This document shows, in pieces, positions 9,032 to 17,128 of a DNA stretch of 64,000 nt. The notes beneath the pieces were generated by a model. That model was not told the origin of the DNA. It ran no database searches and saw only the letters and a program-made list of their open reading frames with translations. Within the stretch, counting starts at the first letter, position 1, and the number at the start of each line of letters is the position of its first letter. A program made the position numbers and the translations under genes. The stretch is from Cellulomonas soli (GTDB taxonomy: Bacteria; Actinomycetota; Actinomycetes; Actinomycetales; Cellulomonadaceae), in assembly GCF_013409305.1 (NCBI RefSeq), contig NZ_JACBZJ010000001.1, positions 744,001 to 808,000 on the forward strand, given 5' to 3'.

Positions 9032-9055
9032 ACGGTAGCCGCCCGGCGATACCGT
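9032..9055. promoter_or_regulatory. back-to-back -10 boxes for truA and ROK gene
   Basis: The 38-bp gap between two divergent GTG starts holds TACCGT on the minus strand (9032-9037) and the identical TACCGT on the plus strand (9050-9055). They lie 8 nt and 6 nt before their start codons. Each -35 region must fall in or next to the other gene. Confidence 0.6.
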
Positions 9056-9061
9056 GGCGGC

Positions 9062-9832
9062 GTGCCGACCCCCGCACCCGACCCGTTCACGCTCTCCGTC
9101 GACTGCGGCGGCGGCGGCATCAAGGCGTCCGTGCTCGACGCCGCGGGCACGCTGCACGCACCGGCGGTCCGCGTACCGACCCCCTACCCTCTGCCGCCGT
9201 CACGCCTGGTCGAGACCATCGCCGCGATCGCCGCAGACCTGCCGACGGCCGACCGCGTCACCGTCGGCATGCCGGGCATGATCCGGCACGGCGTCGTGGT
9301 CGCGACCCCGCACTACGTGACCCGCTCGGGCCCCCGCAGCGCCGTCGACCCGATGCTCGTGGCCGCCTGGGCCGGCTGCGACGTGCGCGCCGCCGTCGAG
9401 GCGCGGCTCGGTCTCCCCACGCTCGTGCTCAACGACGCCGAGGTGCACGGCGCGGGCGTCATCTCGGGCACCGGGGTCGAGCTGGTCCTGACGTTCGGCA
9501 CCGGGCTCGGCTCCGCGCTGTTCGACGGCTCGCGACTGGCACCGCACCTGGAGTGGTCCCACCACCCGGTCCGGTGGGGTGTCACCTACGACGCGTACAT
9601 CGGCCAGCCCGAGCGCGCACGCCTCGGTGACGGGCTGTGGTCCCGCCGGGTCCGGCGGGTCGTCGAGGGGCTGCGACCCGTCGTGCACTGGGACCGCCTC
9701 TACCTCGGAGGGGGCAACGCGCGGAAGATCACGCCCCAGGTGCTCGCCCGGCTCGGCGACGACGTGGTCGTCGTCCCCAACCAGGCCGGCATCGTCGGCG
9801 GGGCCCGCGCCTGGACGCTCGAGGCGACCTGA
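9062..9832 (+). CDS. ROK family sugar kinase, polyphosphate-glucokinase-like
   Basis: Cytosolic protein of 256 residues with the ROK ATPase fold. It shows the N-terminal phosphate loop [15 protein letters not shown], the catalytic aspartate in LNDAEVHG, and the nucleotide loop [12 protein letters not shown]. The C-terminal half has [15 protein letters not shown], as in actinobacterial polyphosphate/ATP glucokinases (PpgK). The usual GHxxx(E) sugar-contact region is represented by EWSHHPV, which is less canonical, so the substrate is uncertain. Glucose phosphorylation from ATP or polyphosphate is the best guess. The GTG at 9062 follows TACCGT by 6 nt (leaderless). It is divergent from truA. 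Confidence 0.75.
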   Translation: MPTPAPDPFTLSVDCGGGGIKASVLDAAGTLHAPAVRVPTPYPLPPSRLVETIAAIAADLPTADRVTVGMPGMIRHGVVVATPHYVTRSGPRSAVDPMLVAAWAGCDVRAAVEARLGLPTLVLNDAEVHGAGVISGTGVELVLTFGTGLGSALFDGSRLAPHLEWSHHPVRWGVTYDAYIGQPERARLGDGLWSRRVRRVVEGLRPVVHWDRLYLGGGNARKITPQVLARLGDDVVVVPNQAGIVGGARAWTLEAT

Positions 9833-9971
9833 CGCCCACGCCCTCGGCCCGTGGCCCCCGCACACCCGTGTCGTAGGCCCTGGGCCGGCTGCCGGGTGCC
9901 CGAGCCGGACCTCGCACCGCTGCACCCGTCCCGGTGCACCCGTCACCGAGGGCGCGGAACGCCGACCACGA

Positions 9972-10700
9972 TCAGGACACGCGCGTCCGCTCGGCGGCAT
10001 CGACCACGTCCGCCGCCTCGAGCACGACCCTGGTGAAACGCTCGGGCGCGACGAGGCTCACCAGGTGCGTCGCCCCGGGGACGACCACCAGCCGCCCGTC
10101 CTGGCACGCACGAAGGAACCGACGCTCCTGGGTCCTGAAGTGGTCGTAGCGACCGTTGACGAGCCAGACCGGCACCTGCACGCGGGCCAGGTCGCCGAGC
10201 GGGTCGACGCCGCGGGCTTCCTTCAGCACGCCGGGCACCACGTCCAGCGCGTAGCCGCCGGCCGCCACGTCAGCAGCACCCGCGGGCGGGAGCATCCGGT
10301 GCGCCAGTCGTTCGTTCAGCGCCGCTCCGGCGTCCGGCAGCCGACCGATCCCTCGGGCCGCGACGGACCAGCCCTGCAGCACGGGCCCCCACGGCACGGT
10401 CGAGCACGCCGCTGCGACGAGCCCGCTGACCTGCTCGGGGTGACGCGCCGCATGCGCGATGCCCGTGTAGCCGCCGAGCGAGAGACCGACCACCAGCGCC
10501 CGCCCGCCGAGCTCGTCGACGCCTTGGCGGACGGCGTCGATCGCGTCCTCCTGCGTGAACGCCTCGCCACGGCGCAGCCCGTGCCCCGGCAGGTCGATCG
10601 CGAGCGCGGTCCGCCCCGCGCGTTCCAGCGCCTCGACCTGCGCGCGCCACATGGTCCGCGACGAGCGAAGCCCGTGCACGAGCACCACGGGTGTCCCCAT
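9972..10700 (-). CDS. alpha/beta hydrolase
   Basis: Soluble alpha/beta-fold hydrolase of 242 residues. It has the oxyanion-hole segment VVLVHGLRSS near the N-terminus, then LAIDLPGHGLRRG, the nucleophile elbow GLSLGGYTG with the catalytic serine, an acid in NGRYDHFR and the histidine in GATHLVSL near the C-terminus, giving a complete Ser-Asp-His triad. The ester or amide substrate cannot be told from sequence. I placed the start at the ATG at 10698-10700, six nt after TACGGT (leaderless). An in-frame upstream extension is Arg- and Pro-rich repeat DNA. It converges on the ROK gene; the 139-bp gap shows no strong hairpin. Confidence 0.85.
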   Translation of the reverse strand: MGTPVVLVHGLRSSRTMWRAQVEALERAGRTALAIDLPGHGLRRGEAFTQEDAIDAVRQGVDELGGRALVVGLSLGGYTGIAHAARHPEQVSGLVAAACSTVPWGPVLQGWSVAARGIGRLPDAGAALNERLAHRMLPPAGAADVAAGGYALDVVPGVLKEARGVDPLGDLARVQVPVWLVNGRYDHFRTQERRFLRACQDGRLVVVPGATHLVSLVAPERFTRVVLEAADVVDAAERTRVS

Positions 10701-10706
10701 CCCCCG

Positions 10707-10712
10707 ACCGTA
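10707..10712 (-). promoter_or_regulatory. -10 box of hydrolase gene (leaderless)
   Basis: TACGGT on the minus strand lies 6 nt upstream of the ATG at 10700. Confidence 0.5.
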
Positions 10713-10800
10713 GGGGCGCCCTCCGCGGGTCACCACCCGGACGCCCAGGCCTGCGAGCCGCAGCCGAGCCCGTCTGCCGTGGCGAGCACGACCACGCGCG

Positions 10801-10926
10801 CAGGGCGACGTGGCGGCGCGGACAGGACGGCAGGGCGGACGTGGTGGCGGCGCGGACAGGACGGCAGGGCGGACGTGGTGGCGGCGCGGACAGGACGGCA
10901 GGCCCACGAGCCGGCAGGGCGGACGT
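10801..10926. repeat. 34-bp tandem repeat array
   Basis: The unit beginning ggcggcgcggacagg recurs at 10812, 10846 and 10880 with an exact 34-bp period, flanked by partial copies (cagggcg-acgt at the left, ggcagggcggacgta at the right). It fills the non-coding gap between the hydrolase promoter and the rplQ terminator. Copies are adjacent with no unique spacers, so this is not a CRISPR array. Confidence 0.9.
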
Positions 10927-10954
10927 ACCGGCGCCGGCGGGTGGGTCGGGACGC

Positions 10955-10991
10955 CGAAGGCCCGGTCCCCTCGCGGGAAACCGGGCCTTCG
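10955..10991 (-). terminator. terminator of the alpha operon (rplQ)
   Basis: A perfect 12-bp stem (cgaaggcccggt with accgggccttcg) lies about 20 nt after the rplQ stop codon. Confidence 0.8.
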
Positions 10992-11012
10992 AAGCGTGCT
11001 GCGGGTGAGGGA

Positions 11013-11534
11013 TCAGGCCTTGTCGGCGTCGCCCTCGGTGGTGTCCTCGACGACCTCGTCGGCGGGCGCCGCGGTCTCCTCGACGACGTCCTCGACGGGC
11101 GCCTCGACCGGAGCGGCCTTGGCAGCCTTGGCGGCGGCCTTCGTGGCCTCCTTGACGACGGCCTGCTTGGGCGAGACGGGCTCGAGAACGAGCTCGATCA
11201 CGGCCATGGGCGCGTTGTCGCCCTTGCGGGCACCGATCTTGGTGATGCGCGTGTAGCCACCCTGACGCTCGGCCATGGCCGGGGCGATCTCGGTGAACAG
11301 CACGTGCACGACACCCTTGTCCCTGACGACGGTCAGGACGCGGCGGCGGGCGTGCAGGTCACCGCGCTTGGCGAACGTGATGAGGCGCTCGGCGAGCGGG
11401 CGAAGGCGCTTGGCCTTGGCCTCGGTCGTCGTGATCCGCTTGTGCTCGAACAGCGACGTCGCGAGGTTCGCGAGGATCAGCCGCTCGTGCGCCGGTCCGC
11501 CACCGAGCCGGGGACCCTTGGTGGGCGTAGGCAT
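11013..11534 (-). CDS. rplQ: 50S ribosomal protein L17
   Basis: Large-subunit protein near the exit tunnel. The conserved core is [36 protein letters not shown] and [16 protein letters not shown]. The total length is 173 residues against about 118-127 in many bacteria. The excess is a C-terminal tail rich in Ala, Glu, Pro and Val after about residue 128, common in actinobacterial L17 and probably disordered. It ends the rpsM-rpsK-rpoA-rplQ unit, 80 nt after rpoA, and is followed by a terminator at 10955-10991. Confidence 0.95.
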   Translation of the reverse strand: MPTPTKGPRLGGGPAHERLILANLATSLFEHKRITTTEAKAKRLRPLAERLITFAKRGDLHARRRVLTVVRDKGVVHVLFTEIAPAMAERQGGYTRITKIGARKGDNAPMAVIELVLEPVSPKQAVVKEATKAAAKAAKAAPVEAPVEDVVEETAAPADEVVEDTTEGDADKA

Positions 11535-11614
11535 GATTCGTACTCCTTGAGTTCCAGTGATGGGCGCCGCGCCGGCCCCGGTCGGTCAGACCTGGGTCGG
11601 CGCGTTCCCCGGCG

Positions 11615-12625
11615 TCAGTACTGCTCGTCCTCGGTGAAGTCACCCTCGTCGTCGCTGTAGTACGCGGCGGCGGTCGGGTCGAAGTCGAGCGGGCTGTCCT
11701 TGAGCGTCAGGCCGAGCTCGGCGAGCTTCTCCTTGACCTCGGTGATCGACTTCTGGCCGAAGTTCCGGATGTCCAGCAGGTCCGCCTCGGACCGCGCCAC
11801 GAGCTCACCCACGGAGTGGATGCCCTCGCGCTTGAGGCAGTTGTAGGACCGGATCGTCAGCTGCAGGTCCTCGATCGGCAGCGCGAGGTCGGCGGCGAGA
11901 GCGGCGTCCGTCGGGGACGGGCCGATCTCGATGCCCTCGGCCTCGACGTTGAGCTCGCGGGCGAGCCCGAACAGCTCGACGAGCGTCTTTCCGGCCGACG
12001 CGAGTGCGTCGCGCGGGCTGATCGCGGCCTTGGTCTCGACGTCGACGATGAGCTTGTCGAAGTCCGTGCGCTGCTCGACACGCGTCGCCTCGACCTTGTA
12101 GGTCACCTTGAGGACCGGCGAGTAGATCGAGTCGACCGGGATCCGGCCGATCTCGGCGTCGAACGACTTGTTCTGGTTGGCGGACACGTAGCCGCGCCCA
12201 CGCTCGACGGTGAGCTCGATCTCGAGCTTGCCCTTGTCGTTGAGCGTGGCCAGGTGCAGGTCGGGGTTGTGCACCTCGACACCGGCCGGCGGCACGATGT
12301 CGGCGGCGGAGATCTCGCCCGCACCCTGCTTGCGCAGGTACATCACGACCGGCTCGTCGTTCTCCGAGGAGACGACGAGGTTCTTGATGTTGAGGATGAT
12401 CTCGGTGACGTCCTCCTTGACACCCGGCACGGTGGAGAACTCGTGCAGCACGCCGTCGATCCGGATGGACGTGACGGCGGCACCGGGGATGGAGGACAGC
12501 AGCGTCCGGCGCAGCGAGTTGCCGAGCGTGTAGCCGAAGCCGGGCTCGAGCGGCTCGATGGAGAACCGCGAGCGGTTCTCCGAGATGACCTCTTCGGTCA
12601 GGGTGGGGCGCTGTGCGATCAGCAC
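11615..12625 (-). CDS. rpoA: DNA-directed RNA polymerase subunit alpha
   Basis: Alpha subunit that nucleates RNA polymerase assembly (N-terminal domain) and contacts promoter UP elements and regulators (C-terminal domain). It is 336 residues. The N-terminal domain contains [16 protein letters not shown]. The C-terminal domain contains LNCLKREG-type and [17 protein letters not shown] motifs, followed by an acidic tail ending TEDEQY. The start is the GTG at 12623-12625 ([12 protein letters not shown]) with AGAGGA 7 nt upstream, the standard actinobacterial start. The gene directly follows rpsK; rpsD, which lies between them in many bacteria, is absent. Confidence 0.96.
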   Translation of the reverse strand: MLIAQRPTLTEEVISENRSRFSIEPLEPGFGYTLGNSLRRTLLSSIPGAAVTSIRIDGVLHEFSTVPGVKEDVTEIILNIKNLVVSSENDEPVVMYLRKQGAGEISAADIVPPAGVEVHNPDLHLATLNDKGKLEIELTVERGRGYVSANQNKSFDAEIGRIPVDSIYSPVLKVTYKVEATRVEQRTDFDKLIVDVETKAAISPRDALASAGKTLVELFGLARELNVEAEGIEIGPSPTDAALAADLALPIEDLQLTIRSYNCLKREGIHSVGELVARSEADLLDIRNFGQKSITEVKEKLAELGLTLKDSPLDFDPTAAAYYSDDEGDFTEDEQY

Positions 12626-12765
12626 GGTGTGTTTCCTCTCAGCGGGCGTCCGCCATATGACGCTCCGCAGGTACTGCGGTCCGACCCGGTCTCGGTCCAC
12701 CTGGTCGGGGAGCGGGTGCGGGACCGGTGCGGGTCAGAGCCCGCACCGGTCCCGGAAGACGGTCG

Positions 12766-13167
12766 TCAGACGCGGCGACGCTTCGGCGGACGGCAGCCGT
12801 TGTGCGCCTGGGGCGTGACGTCCTGGATCGAGCCGACCTCGAGGCCCGTCGCCTGCAGCGAACGGATGGCCGTCTCACGACCCGAACCCGGGCCCTTGAC
12901 GAAGACGTCGACCTTCTTCATGCCGTGCTCCTGCGCACGACGCGCGGCGGCCTCGGCGGCGAGCTGCGCGGCGAACGGGGTCGACTTGCGCGAACCCTTG
13001 AAGCCGACCTGGCCGGACGACGCCGACGCGATCACGGCGCCGGACGGGTCGGTGATCGAGATGATCGTGTTGTTGAACGTGCTCTTGATGTGCGCCTGGC
13101 CGTGGGAGACGTTCTTCTTCTCCTTGCGACGCGGCTTGCGCACGGCGGTGCGGGACTTCGGAGGCAT
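12766..13167 (-). CDS. rpsK: 30S ribosomal protein S11
   Basis: Platform protein of the small subunit that lies near the mRNA in the E site. It has the normal length of 133 residues. Family segments are [38 protein letters not shown] and the basic C-terminus [11 protein letters not shown]. It sits 81 nt after rpsM and 140 nt before rpoA. The rpsK-rpoA gap is too short for rpsD and shows no other gene. Confidence 0.96.
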   Translation of the reverse strand: MPPKSRTAVRKPRRKEKKNVSHGQAHIKSTFNNTIISITDPSGAVIASASSGQVGFKGSRKSTPFAAQLAAEAAARRAQEHGMKKVDVFVKGPGSGRETAIRSLQATGLEVGSIQDVTPQAHNGCRPPKRRRV

Positions 13168-13248
13168 CTGCTTCTTCTCTCGTGGTCTACGGGGCGAGGC
13201 GTCCGGGACGGGTTCGCGCGAGGGCGCGTGGCGTCACCGGGCGGAGGG

Positions 13249-13629
13249 CTACTTGCGCCCGGCCTTCTTCTTGCCGGCGACGGTGCGCTTGGGGCCCTTG
13301 CGGGTACGCGCGTTGGTCTTCGTGCGCTGACCGCGCACGGGAAGGCCGCGGCGGTGACGCAGGCCCTCGTAGCAGCCGATCTCGACCTTGCGGCGGATGT
13401 CCGCGGCAACCTCGCGGCGGAGGTCACCCTCGAGCTTGTAGTTGCCCTCGAGGTAGTCGCGCAGCGCGACGAGCTCGGCGTCGCCGAGGTCCTTCACGCG
13501 GACGTCCGGGCTGATGCCGGTGGCGGCCAAGGTCGCCTGGGCGCGCGTGCGACCGACCCCGTAGATGTAGGTGAGCGCGATCTCGAGCCGCTTCTCGCGG
13601 GGGAGGTCGACGCCGATAAGACGTGCCAT
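13249..13629 (-). CDS. rpsM: 30S ribosomal protein S13
   Basis: Head protein that forms intersubunit bridges and contacts the P-site tRNA through its basic C-terminal tail. It is 126 residues. Conserved blocks are [59 protein letters not shown] and a Lys-rich tail. The ATG at 13627-13629 was chosen over an in-frame upstream start that would add about 64 unrelated residues. The 214-bp gap toward rpmJ has several GC-rich short repeats but no gene. Confidence 0.95.
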   Translation of the reverse strand: MARLIGVDLPREKRLEIALTYIYGVGRTRAQATLAATGISPDVRVKDLGDAELVALRDYLEGNYKLEGDLRREVAADIRRKVEIGCYEGLRHRRGLPVRGQRTKTNARTRKGPKRTVAGKKKAGRK

Positions 13630-13843
13630 GTGCCTGGTGGCTCCTGTACTGCGTCGGAGGTCTTCCGCACCGCCCTCCCGCGTGTCCTCGCGGGCCCCGG
13701 CCTCCGACCGGGGGTTCGCCGTCCGGTTCGGGCCCGAAGGCCCACTCCGTCCGGAGTGGTGGTGCGCTTGCTGCCCTCCTGCGTCGCCGGAGGGCGGGTG
13801 GTGCTGGTTCGACCCGTGCACCCACGTGCACGGCGTCAGGGCA

Positions 13844-13957
13844 TCAGCCCTGGCGCTGCTTGTGGCGCAGGTTCTCGCAGATCACCTGGACGCGACCGTG
13901 CCGGCGGATCACCTTGCACTTGTCGCAGATCTTCTTGACGCTGGGCTTGACCTTCAT
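13844..13957 (-). CDS. rpmJ: 50S ribosomal protein L36 (zinc-binding type)
   Basis: The smallest large-subunit protein, 37 residues. It begins [16 protein letters not shown] and ends LRHKQRQG. Three cysteines plus the His in ICENLRH form the C4/C3H zinc ribbon of the zinc-requiring L36 paralogue (L36 C+). Organisms with a second, zinc-free copy often switch under zinc limitation; no second copy is visible here. It lies between infA and rpsM in the usual order, 64 nt after infA. Confidence 0.95.
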   Translation of the reverse strand: MKVKPSVKKICDKCKVIRRHGRVQVICENLRHKQRQG

Positions 13958-14021
13958 CGCGTGTTCCTCCGCCGCCGCACTCTCCGGGAGACCGGAATCC
14001 GACGGCGTGTTCGAGTGGTGG

Positions 14022-14243
14022 TTACTTGTAGCGGTAGACGATCCGACCGCGGGACAGGTCGTACGGGCTCAGCTCGACGACGACACGGTCCTCCGGAAGG
14101 ATCCGGATGTAGTGCTGCCGCATCTTGCCCGAGATGTGGGCGAGCACCCTGTGGCCGTTCGTCAGCTCCACGCGGAACATCGCGTTCGGCAGTGCCTCGA
14201 CCACGCTGCCCTCGATCTCGATGACACCGTCCTTCTTCGCCAT
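14022..14243 (-). CDS. infA: translation initiation factor IF-1
   Basis: OB-fold factor that binds the A site of the 30S subunit during initiation. It is 73 residues, the standard length. The sequence opens [19 protein letters not shown] and contains [13 protein letters not shown] and [16 protein letters not shown]. The start codon has GGAGG upstream. It is the first gene of the infA-rpmJ-rpsM-rpsK-rpoA-rplQ unit. An in-frame extension to 14333 was rejected because the ATG at 14241-14243 carries the family N-terminus. Confidence 0.97.
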   Translation of the reverse strand: MAKKDGVIEIEGSVVEALPNAMFRVELTNGHRVLAHISGKMRQHYIRILPEDRVVVELSPYDLSRGRIVYRYK

Positions 14244-14412
14244 GTCCTCCGCTAACTGTTGTCCGGGACGATCTGCCCACGGAAGGACCCGACCGCGCGG
14301 TCGCGACATTCCATGGAGGACGAGGCGCCTCATCGGCCCGACGCTCCCCCGACCTCAGAACGAGGTCAGACAGACGGCGAGGATCGATGCGGGCGCACAC
14401 ACCCAACGGACG

Positions 14413-14441
14413 ATTCTACGCTATGGACCACACGCTGCGAA
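14413..14441 (-). promoter_or_regulatory. promoter of infA operon
   Basis: -35 TTCGCA (14436-14441) and -10 TAGAAT (14413-14418) on the minus strand, 17 nt apart. They imply a leader of about 160 nt. The promoter lies just after the double terminator of the surface-protein gene. Confidence 0.6.
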
Positions 14442-14462
14442 ACCGGGGCCGGCGGCACGCAC

Positions 14463-14498
14463 GACGGCGCCCGTGGGAGCAGCTCCCAGGGCGCCGTC
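14463..14498 (-). terminator. second terminator after LPxTG-type gene
   Basis: A 16-bp stem (gacggcgccc with gggcgccgtc, extended by tgggag with ctccca) has one bulged base and a short loop. Confidence 0.75.
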
Positions 14499-14508
14499 GG
14501 GTGACTCT

Positions 14509-14538
14509 CGAGCTCGGCGGAGCGACCCGCCGAGCTCG
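14509..14538 (-). terminator. first terminator after LPxTG-type gene
   Basis: A perfect 12-bp stem (cgagctcggcgg with ccgccgagctcg) and 6-nt loop start 12 nt after the stop codon. With the hairpin at 14463-14498 it forms a tandem terminator that isolates infA. Confidence 0.8.
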
Positions 14539-14549
14539 TCAGGTGAGGG

Positions 14550-15428
14550 TCAGCGAGCCGCTCCACGGCGGCGCAGGACGAGCAGCACGCCACCCGCGGC
14601 GAGCAGCAGCACGGCCGCGACGGCCCCTGCGAGGGGCGCGGCACCGGTCGACGCGAGCTGCGCACCGGCCGCCTTGCCTGCCGTTTCGTCCGCGAGCACC
14701 TGCGTCACGACGGACGAGGTCGCCGTCGCGCTCGGCGAGGGCGCGGCGAGCACCTCGGTCACACCGGTCGACGGGGAGGCCGTCGGCGTCGGGGTCGCCG
14801 AGGGAGTAGCCGGCGCCACGGAGACGACCGGCGTCGGGGCGGCAGCGGGCGCCTCCGGGGTAGCCGTCGGCGCCGGTGTCGCCGCGTCGCACTCGGGCAC
14901 GGTGACGAACTCGTCGAGGTTCCCGTGCCACGCGTCGTAGATCGGGCCGCCCGCCGTGTACCAGCCGATCCAGGAGTCGGGGTAGCTGGGGGCAGGGTTG
15001 TCGGTGAAGATCTCGACCCCGCCGTGGACGATGTCCTCCTGGATGCCCCACATGCCCGGGCCGCACACCACCAGTCCCGCCGCATCGACGGCCGCCTGGG
15101 CGCTCTCGAGCGTCACCGGGACGAAGTCGAAGGTGGTGCCTTCCCAGGCGGTGACGAAGTACTGCTGGGTCGAGTTCGGCCAGGAGCCGCGGATCGAGGG
15201 GTCGCGCTTGAGGTAGACGTAAAGACCGACCGAGCTTCCGCCGGACTTCACCGCAGCGGACGCCTGCCCCGAGCCCTGACCCCCGCCCCCTTGCTGGGCG
15301 CCGTCGTGGTCCGTGGCGGACGCCGCCGTTCCCAGCCCGATCACGGCCAACGCGGCGCCGGTAGCGACAGCCGTGACGACCGCGACGCTGCGGCGCAGGA
15401 CAGAGACTCCAGGAATACCTCGCTGCAT
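14550..15428 (-). CDS. putative secreted, sortase-anchored surface protein
   Basis: Protein of 292 residues that I do not recognise as a named family. A signal peptide (basic start, hydrophobic core, cleavage near ASA-TDHD) is followed by a Gly/Gln/Ser-rich stretch and a folded domain of about 125 residues. That domain has many aromatic residues (VGLYVYLKRDP, SYPDSWIGWYTAGG) and two cysteines. An 80-residue Pro/Thr/Ala/Ser linker leads to LASTG, a hydrophobic helix and RRRG, the sortase cell-wall sorting arrangement with a variant LPxTG. I chose the ATG at 15426-15428; a start 14 codons upstream is possible. It interrupts the usual map-infA neighbourhood and is closed by two terminators. Function unknown; a wall-attached protein is inferred. 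Confidence 0.75.
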   Translation of the reverse strand: MQRGIPGVSVLRRSVAVVTAVATGAALAVIGLGTAASATDHDGAQQGGGGQGSGQASAAVKSGGSSVGLYVYLKRDPSIRGSWPNSTQQYFVTAWEGTTFDFVPVTLESAQAAVDAAGLVVCGPGMWGIQEDIVHGGVEIFTDNPAPSYPDSWIGWYTAGGPIYDAWHGNLDEFVTVPECDAATPAPTATPEAPAAAPTPVVSVAPATPSATPTPTASPSTGVTEVLAAPSPSATATSSVVTQVLADETAGKAAGAQLASTGAAPLAGAVAAVLLLAAGGVLLVLRRRGAAR

Positions 15429-15677
15429 GGTCCACCCATCGGATGCGGGCAGGCGCGAGCGATCGAGCACCTGCCGGAGGACGCAGGCCCCGACGTCCCG
15501 CCCACGCGTCGCCGCACGAGCGCCCGTCCCCCCGACCCGCGGCGGGATCGTTCCCGCCAGGATCGACCATATCGGACATTTCTGGCATCAGGCCAGGACT
15601 TCGCGGTGCTGACCTGCGGAGATCCCGAGATCACCCGAATGGCCGCACGAGTGGTGCGGGGAGACGTACCCGCCCGG
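15429..15677. other. intergenic region upstream of surface-protein gene
   Basis: No gene is seen in this 249-bp gap. It holds a 7-bp perfect hairpin (15541-15558, ggcggga with tcccgcc) and a minus-strand TATGGT (15566-15571) that could be a -10 box, without a good -35. Confidence 0.4.
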
Positions 15678-16532
15678 TCAGCCGACCGGCGCGACGATCA
15701 CCCCGTGATCGGCGAGCCGTCCGGCCCCACCGTCCTGCGAGGTGAGGACCCAGATGCCGTGCTCACCGATCGCGACCGTGTGCTCCCAGTGGGAGGCCCG
15801 CGCGCCGTCGTCGGTGACGACCGTCCAGTCGTCCTCGAGGACCTGGGTGAACCGGGAGCCGCGGACCAGCATCGGCTCGACGGCCACGCACAGCCCCGGG
15901 CGCAGCCGTGCGCCGCGGTCCCTGGTCCGGTAGTTGAGCACGTCCGGCGGCTGGTGCATCGCCGTGCCGATGCCGTGGCCCACGTACTCCTCGACGATCC
16001 CGTACCGCTGACCACCGTTGCGCCCGGTCTCGAGCGCTGTGTCGACGACGTCCTCGACCGCCTCACCGACGTCGCCGAGGCGCGTCCCGAGCGCGAGCGC
16101 CGCGATCCCCGCCCACATGGCGTCCTCGGTCGTCGCCGCGAGCTCCAGGTCCAGCGGGTCGGCACCGCCGTCCGCGTCGAGAACGACGGTGATGGCCGAG
16201 TCGCCGTGCCACCCGTCGACGATCGCCCCGCAGTCGATGGACACCACGTCGCCGGCCTCGAGGGTCCGGGCGCCCGGGATGCCGTGCACCACCTCGTCGT
16301 TCACCGACACGCACAGCGTCGCCGGGTAGCCGTGGTAGCCCAGGAACGACGGTGTCGCCCCGGCCTCGGCGATCACGTCGGCCGCGACCCGGTCGAGATC
16401 GGCCGTCGTCAGGCCCGGCTCCACGGCCGACCGCACGGCGGCCAGCGCGTCCGCGACCACCAGGCCCGCGGCTCGCATCCGCAGCACCTGGTCCGGAGTC
16501 TTGTACTCGATGCGCTCGCGCCCGAACACCAC
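15678..16532 (-). CDS. map: methionine aminopeptidase, type I
   Basis: Removes the initiator methionine after deformylation. The 284-residue protein has the pita-bread fold motifs: SVNDEVVHGIP, the metal aspartates in SIDCGAIVDGWHGDSA, the histidine in EEYVGHGIG and glutamates in VAVEPML and HWEHTV. The N-terminus FGRERIEYKTPDQV is typical of actinobacterial MetAP1. The start is the GTG at 16530-16532. It lies 17 nt after adk, so secY-adk-map form one unit, an arrangement conserved across many bacteria. It works on the same substrates as the def product encoded in this window. Confidence 0.96.
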   Translation of the reverse strand: MVFGRERIEYKTPDQVLRMRAAGLVVADALAAVRSAVEPGLTTADLDRVAADVIAEAGATPSFLGYHGYPATLCVSVNDEVVHGIPGARTLEAGDVVSIDCGAIVDGWHGDSAITVVLDADGGADPLDLELAATTEDAMWAGIAALALGTRLGDVGEAVEDVVDTALETGRNGGQRYGIVEEYVGHGIGTAMHQPPDVLNYRTRDRGARLRPGLCVAVEPMLVRGSRFTQVLEDDWTVVTDDGARASHWEHTVAIGEHGIWVLTSQDGGAGRLADHGVIVAPVG

Positions 16533-16549
16533 GTCTGCCCGCTGACCGA

Positions 16550-17128
16550 TCAGACGGCGGGGCGGGCGATCGCCGCGAGCAGACGCTCCGTGACCTCGTC
16601 CACCGCACCGATGCCGTCGACCTGCACGAGCAGGCCGCGGTCCGCGTACACCTGCGAGATCGGAGCGGTCTGCTCGGCGTAGACGTCGAGCCGGTGCCGG
16701 ATCACGTCTTCCGTGTCGTCCTCGCGGCCCTCGATCTGCGCGCGATTGAGCAGCCGGTCGATGACCGCCGCAGGGTCGGCCGTGATCTCCACGGCGAGGT
16801 CGAGCGCAAGGCCCGCCGCCGCCAGGATCGTGTCGAGCTCGACGACCTGGGCGACGTTGCGCGGGTAGCCGTCGAGCAGGAAGCCCTCGACCGTGTCCGC
16901 CTGGGCGAGCCGGTCCTGCACCATCGCGTTCGTCACCGAGTCCGGGACGAGCTCTCCGCGGGCCGTGTAGGCCTGCACGGTCCGACCGAGCTCGGTGCCG
17001 CCCTTGATGTTCGCGCGGAAGATGTCACCCGTCGAGATGGCGGGAACGACCAGCCGTTCGGCCAGCCGGACCGCCTGGGTGCCTTTGCCGGCTCCGGGAG
17101 GACCGAGGAGGACGAGACGTGCGCTCAA
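16550..17128 (-). CDS. adk: adenylate kinase
   Basis: Interconverts ATP plus AMP and two ADP. The P-loop GPPGAGKGT lies at the N-terminus. ISTGDIFRANI is the AMP-binding region, FLLDGYPRN is the central conserved block, and DDTEDVIRHRL follows the lid. At 192 residues it is the short-lid form, without the four-Cys zinc lid of longer enzymes. The start is a TTG (17126-17128) that overlaps the secY TGA stop as TTGA, which indicates translational coupling. Confidence 0.95.
   Translation of the reverse strand: MSARLVLLGPPGAGKGTQAVRLAERLVVPAISTGDIFRANIKGGTELGRTVQAYTARGELVPDSVTNAMVQDRLAQADTVEGFLLDGYPRNVAQVVELDTILAAAGLALDLAVEITADPAAVIDRLLNRAQIEGREDDTEDVIRHRLDVYAEQTAPISQVYADRGLLVQVDGIGAVDEVTERLLAAIARPAV

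Noticed and set aside
10801..10926. CRISPR array
   Set aside because: The repeats are directly adjacent with no unique spacers, and no cas genes are present.
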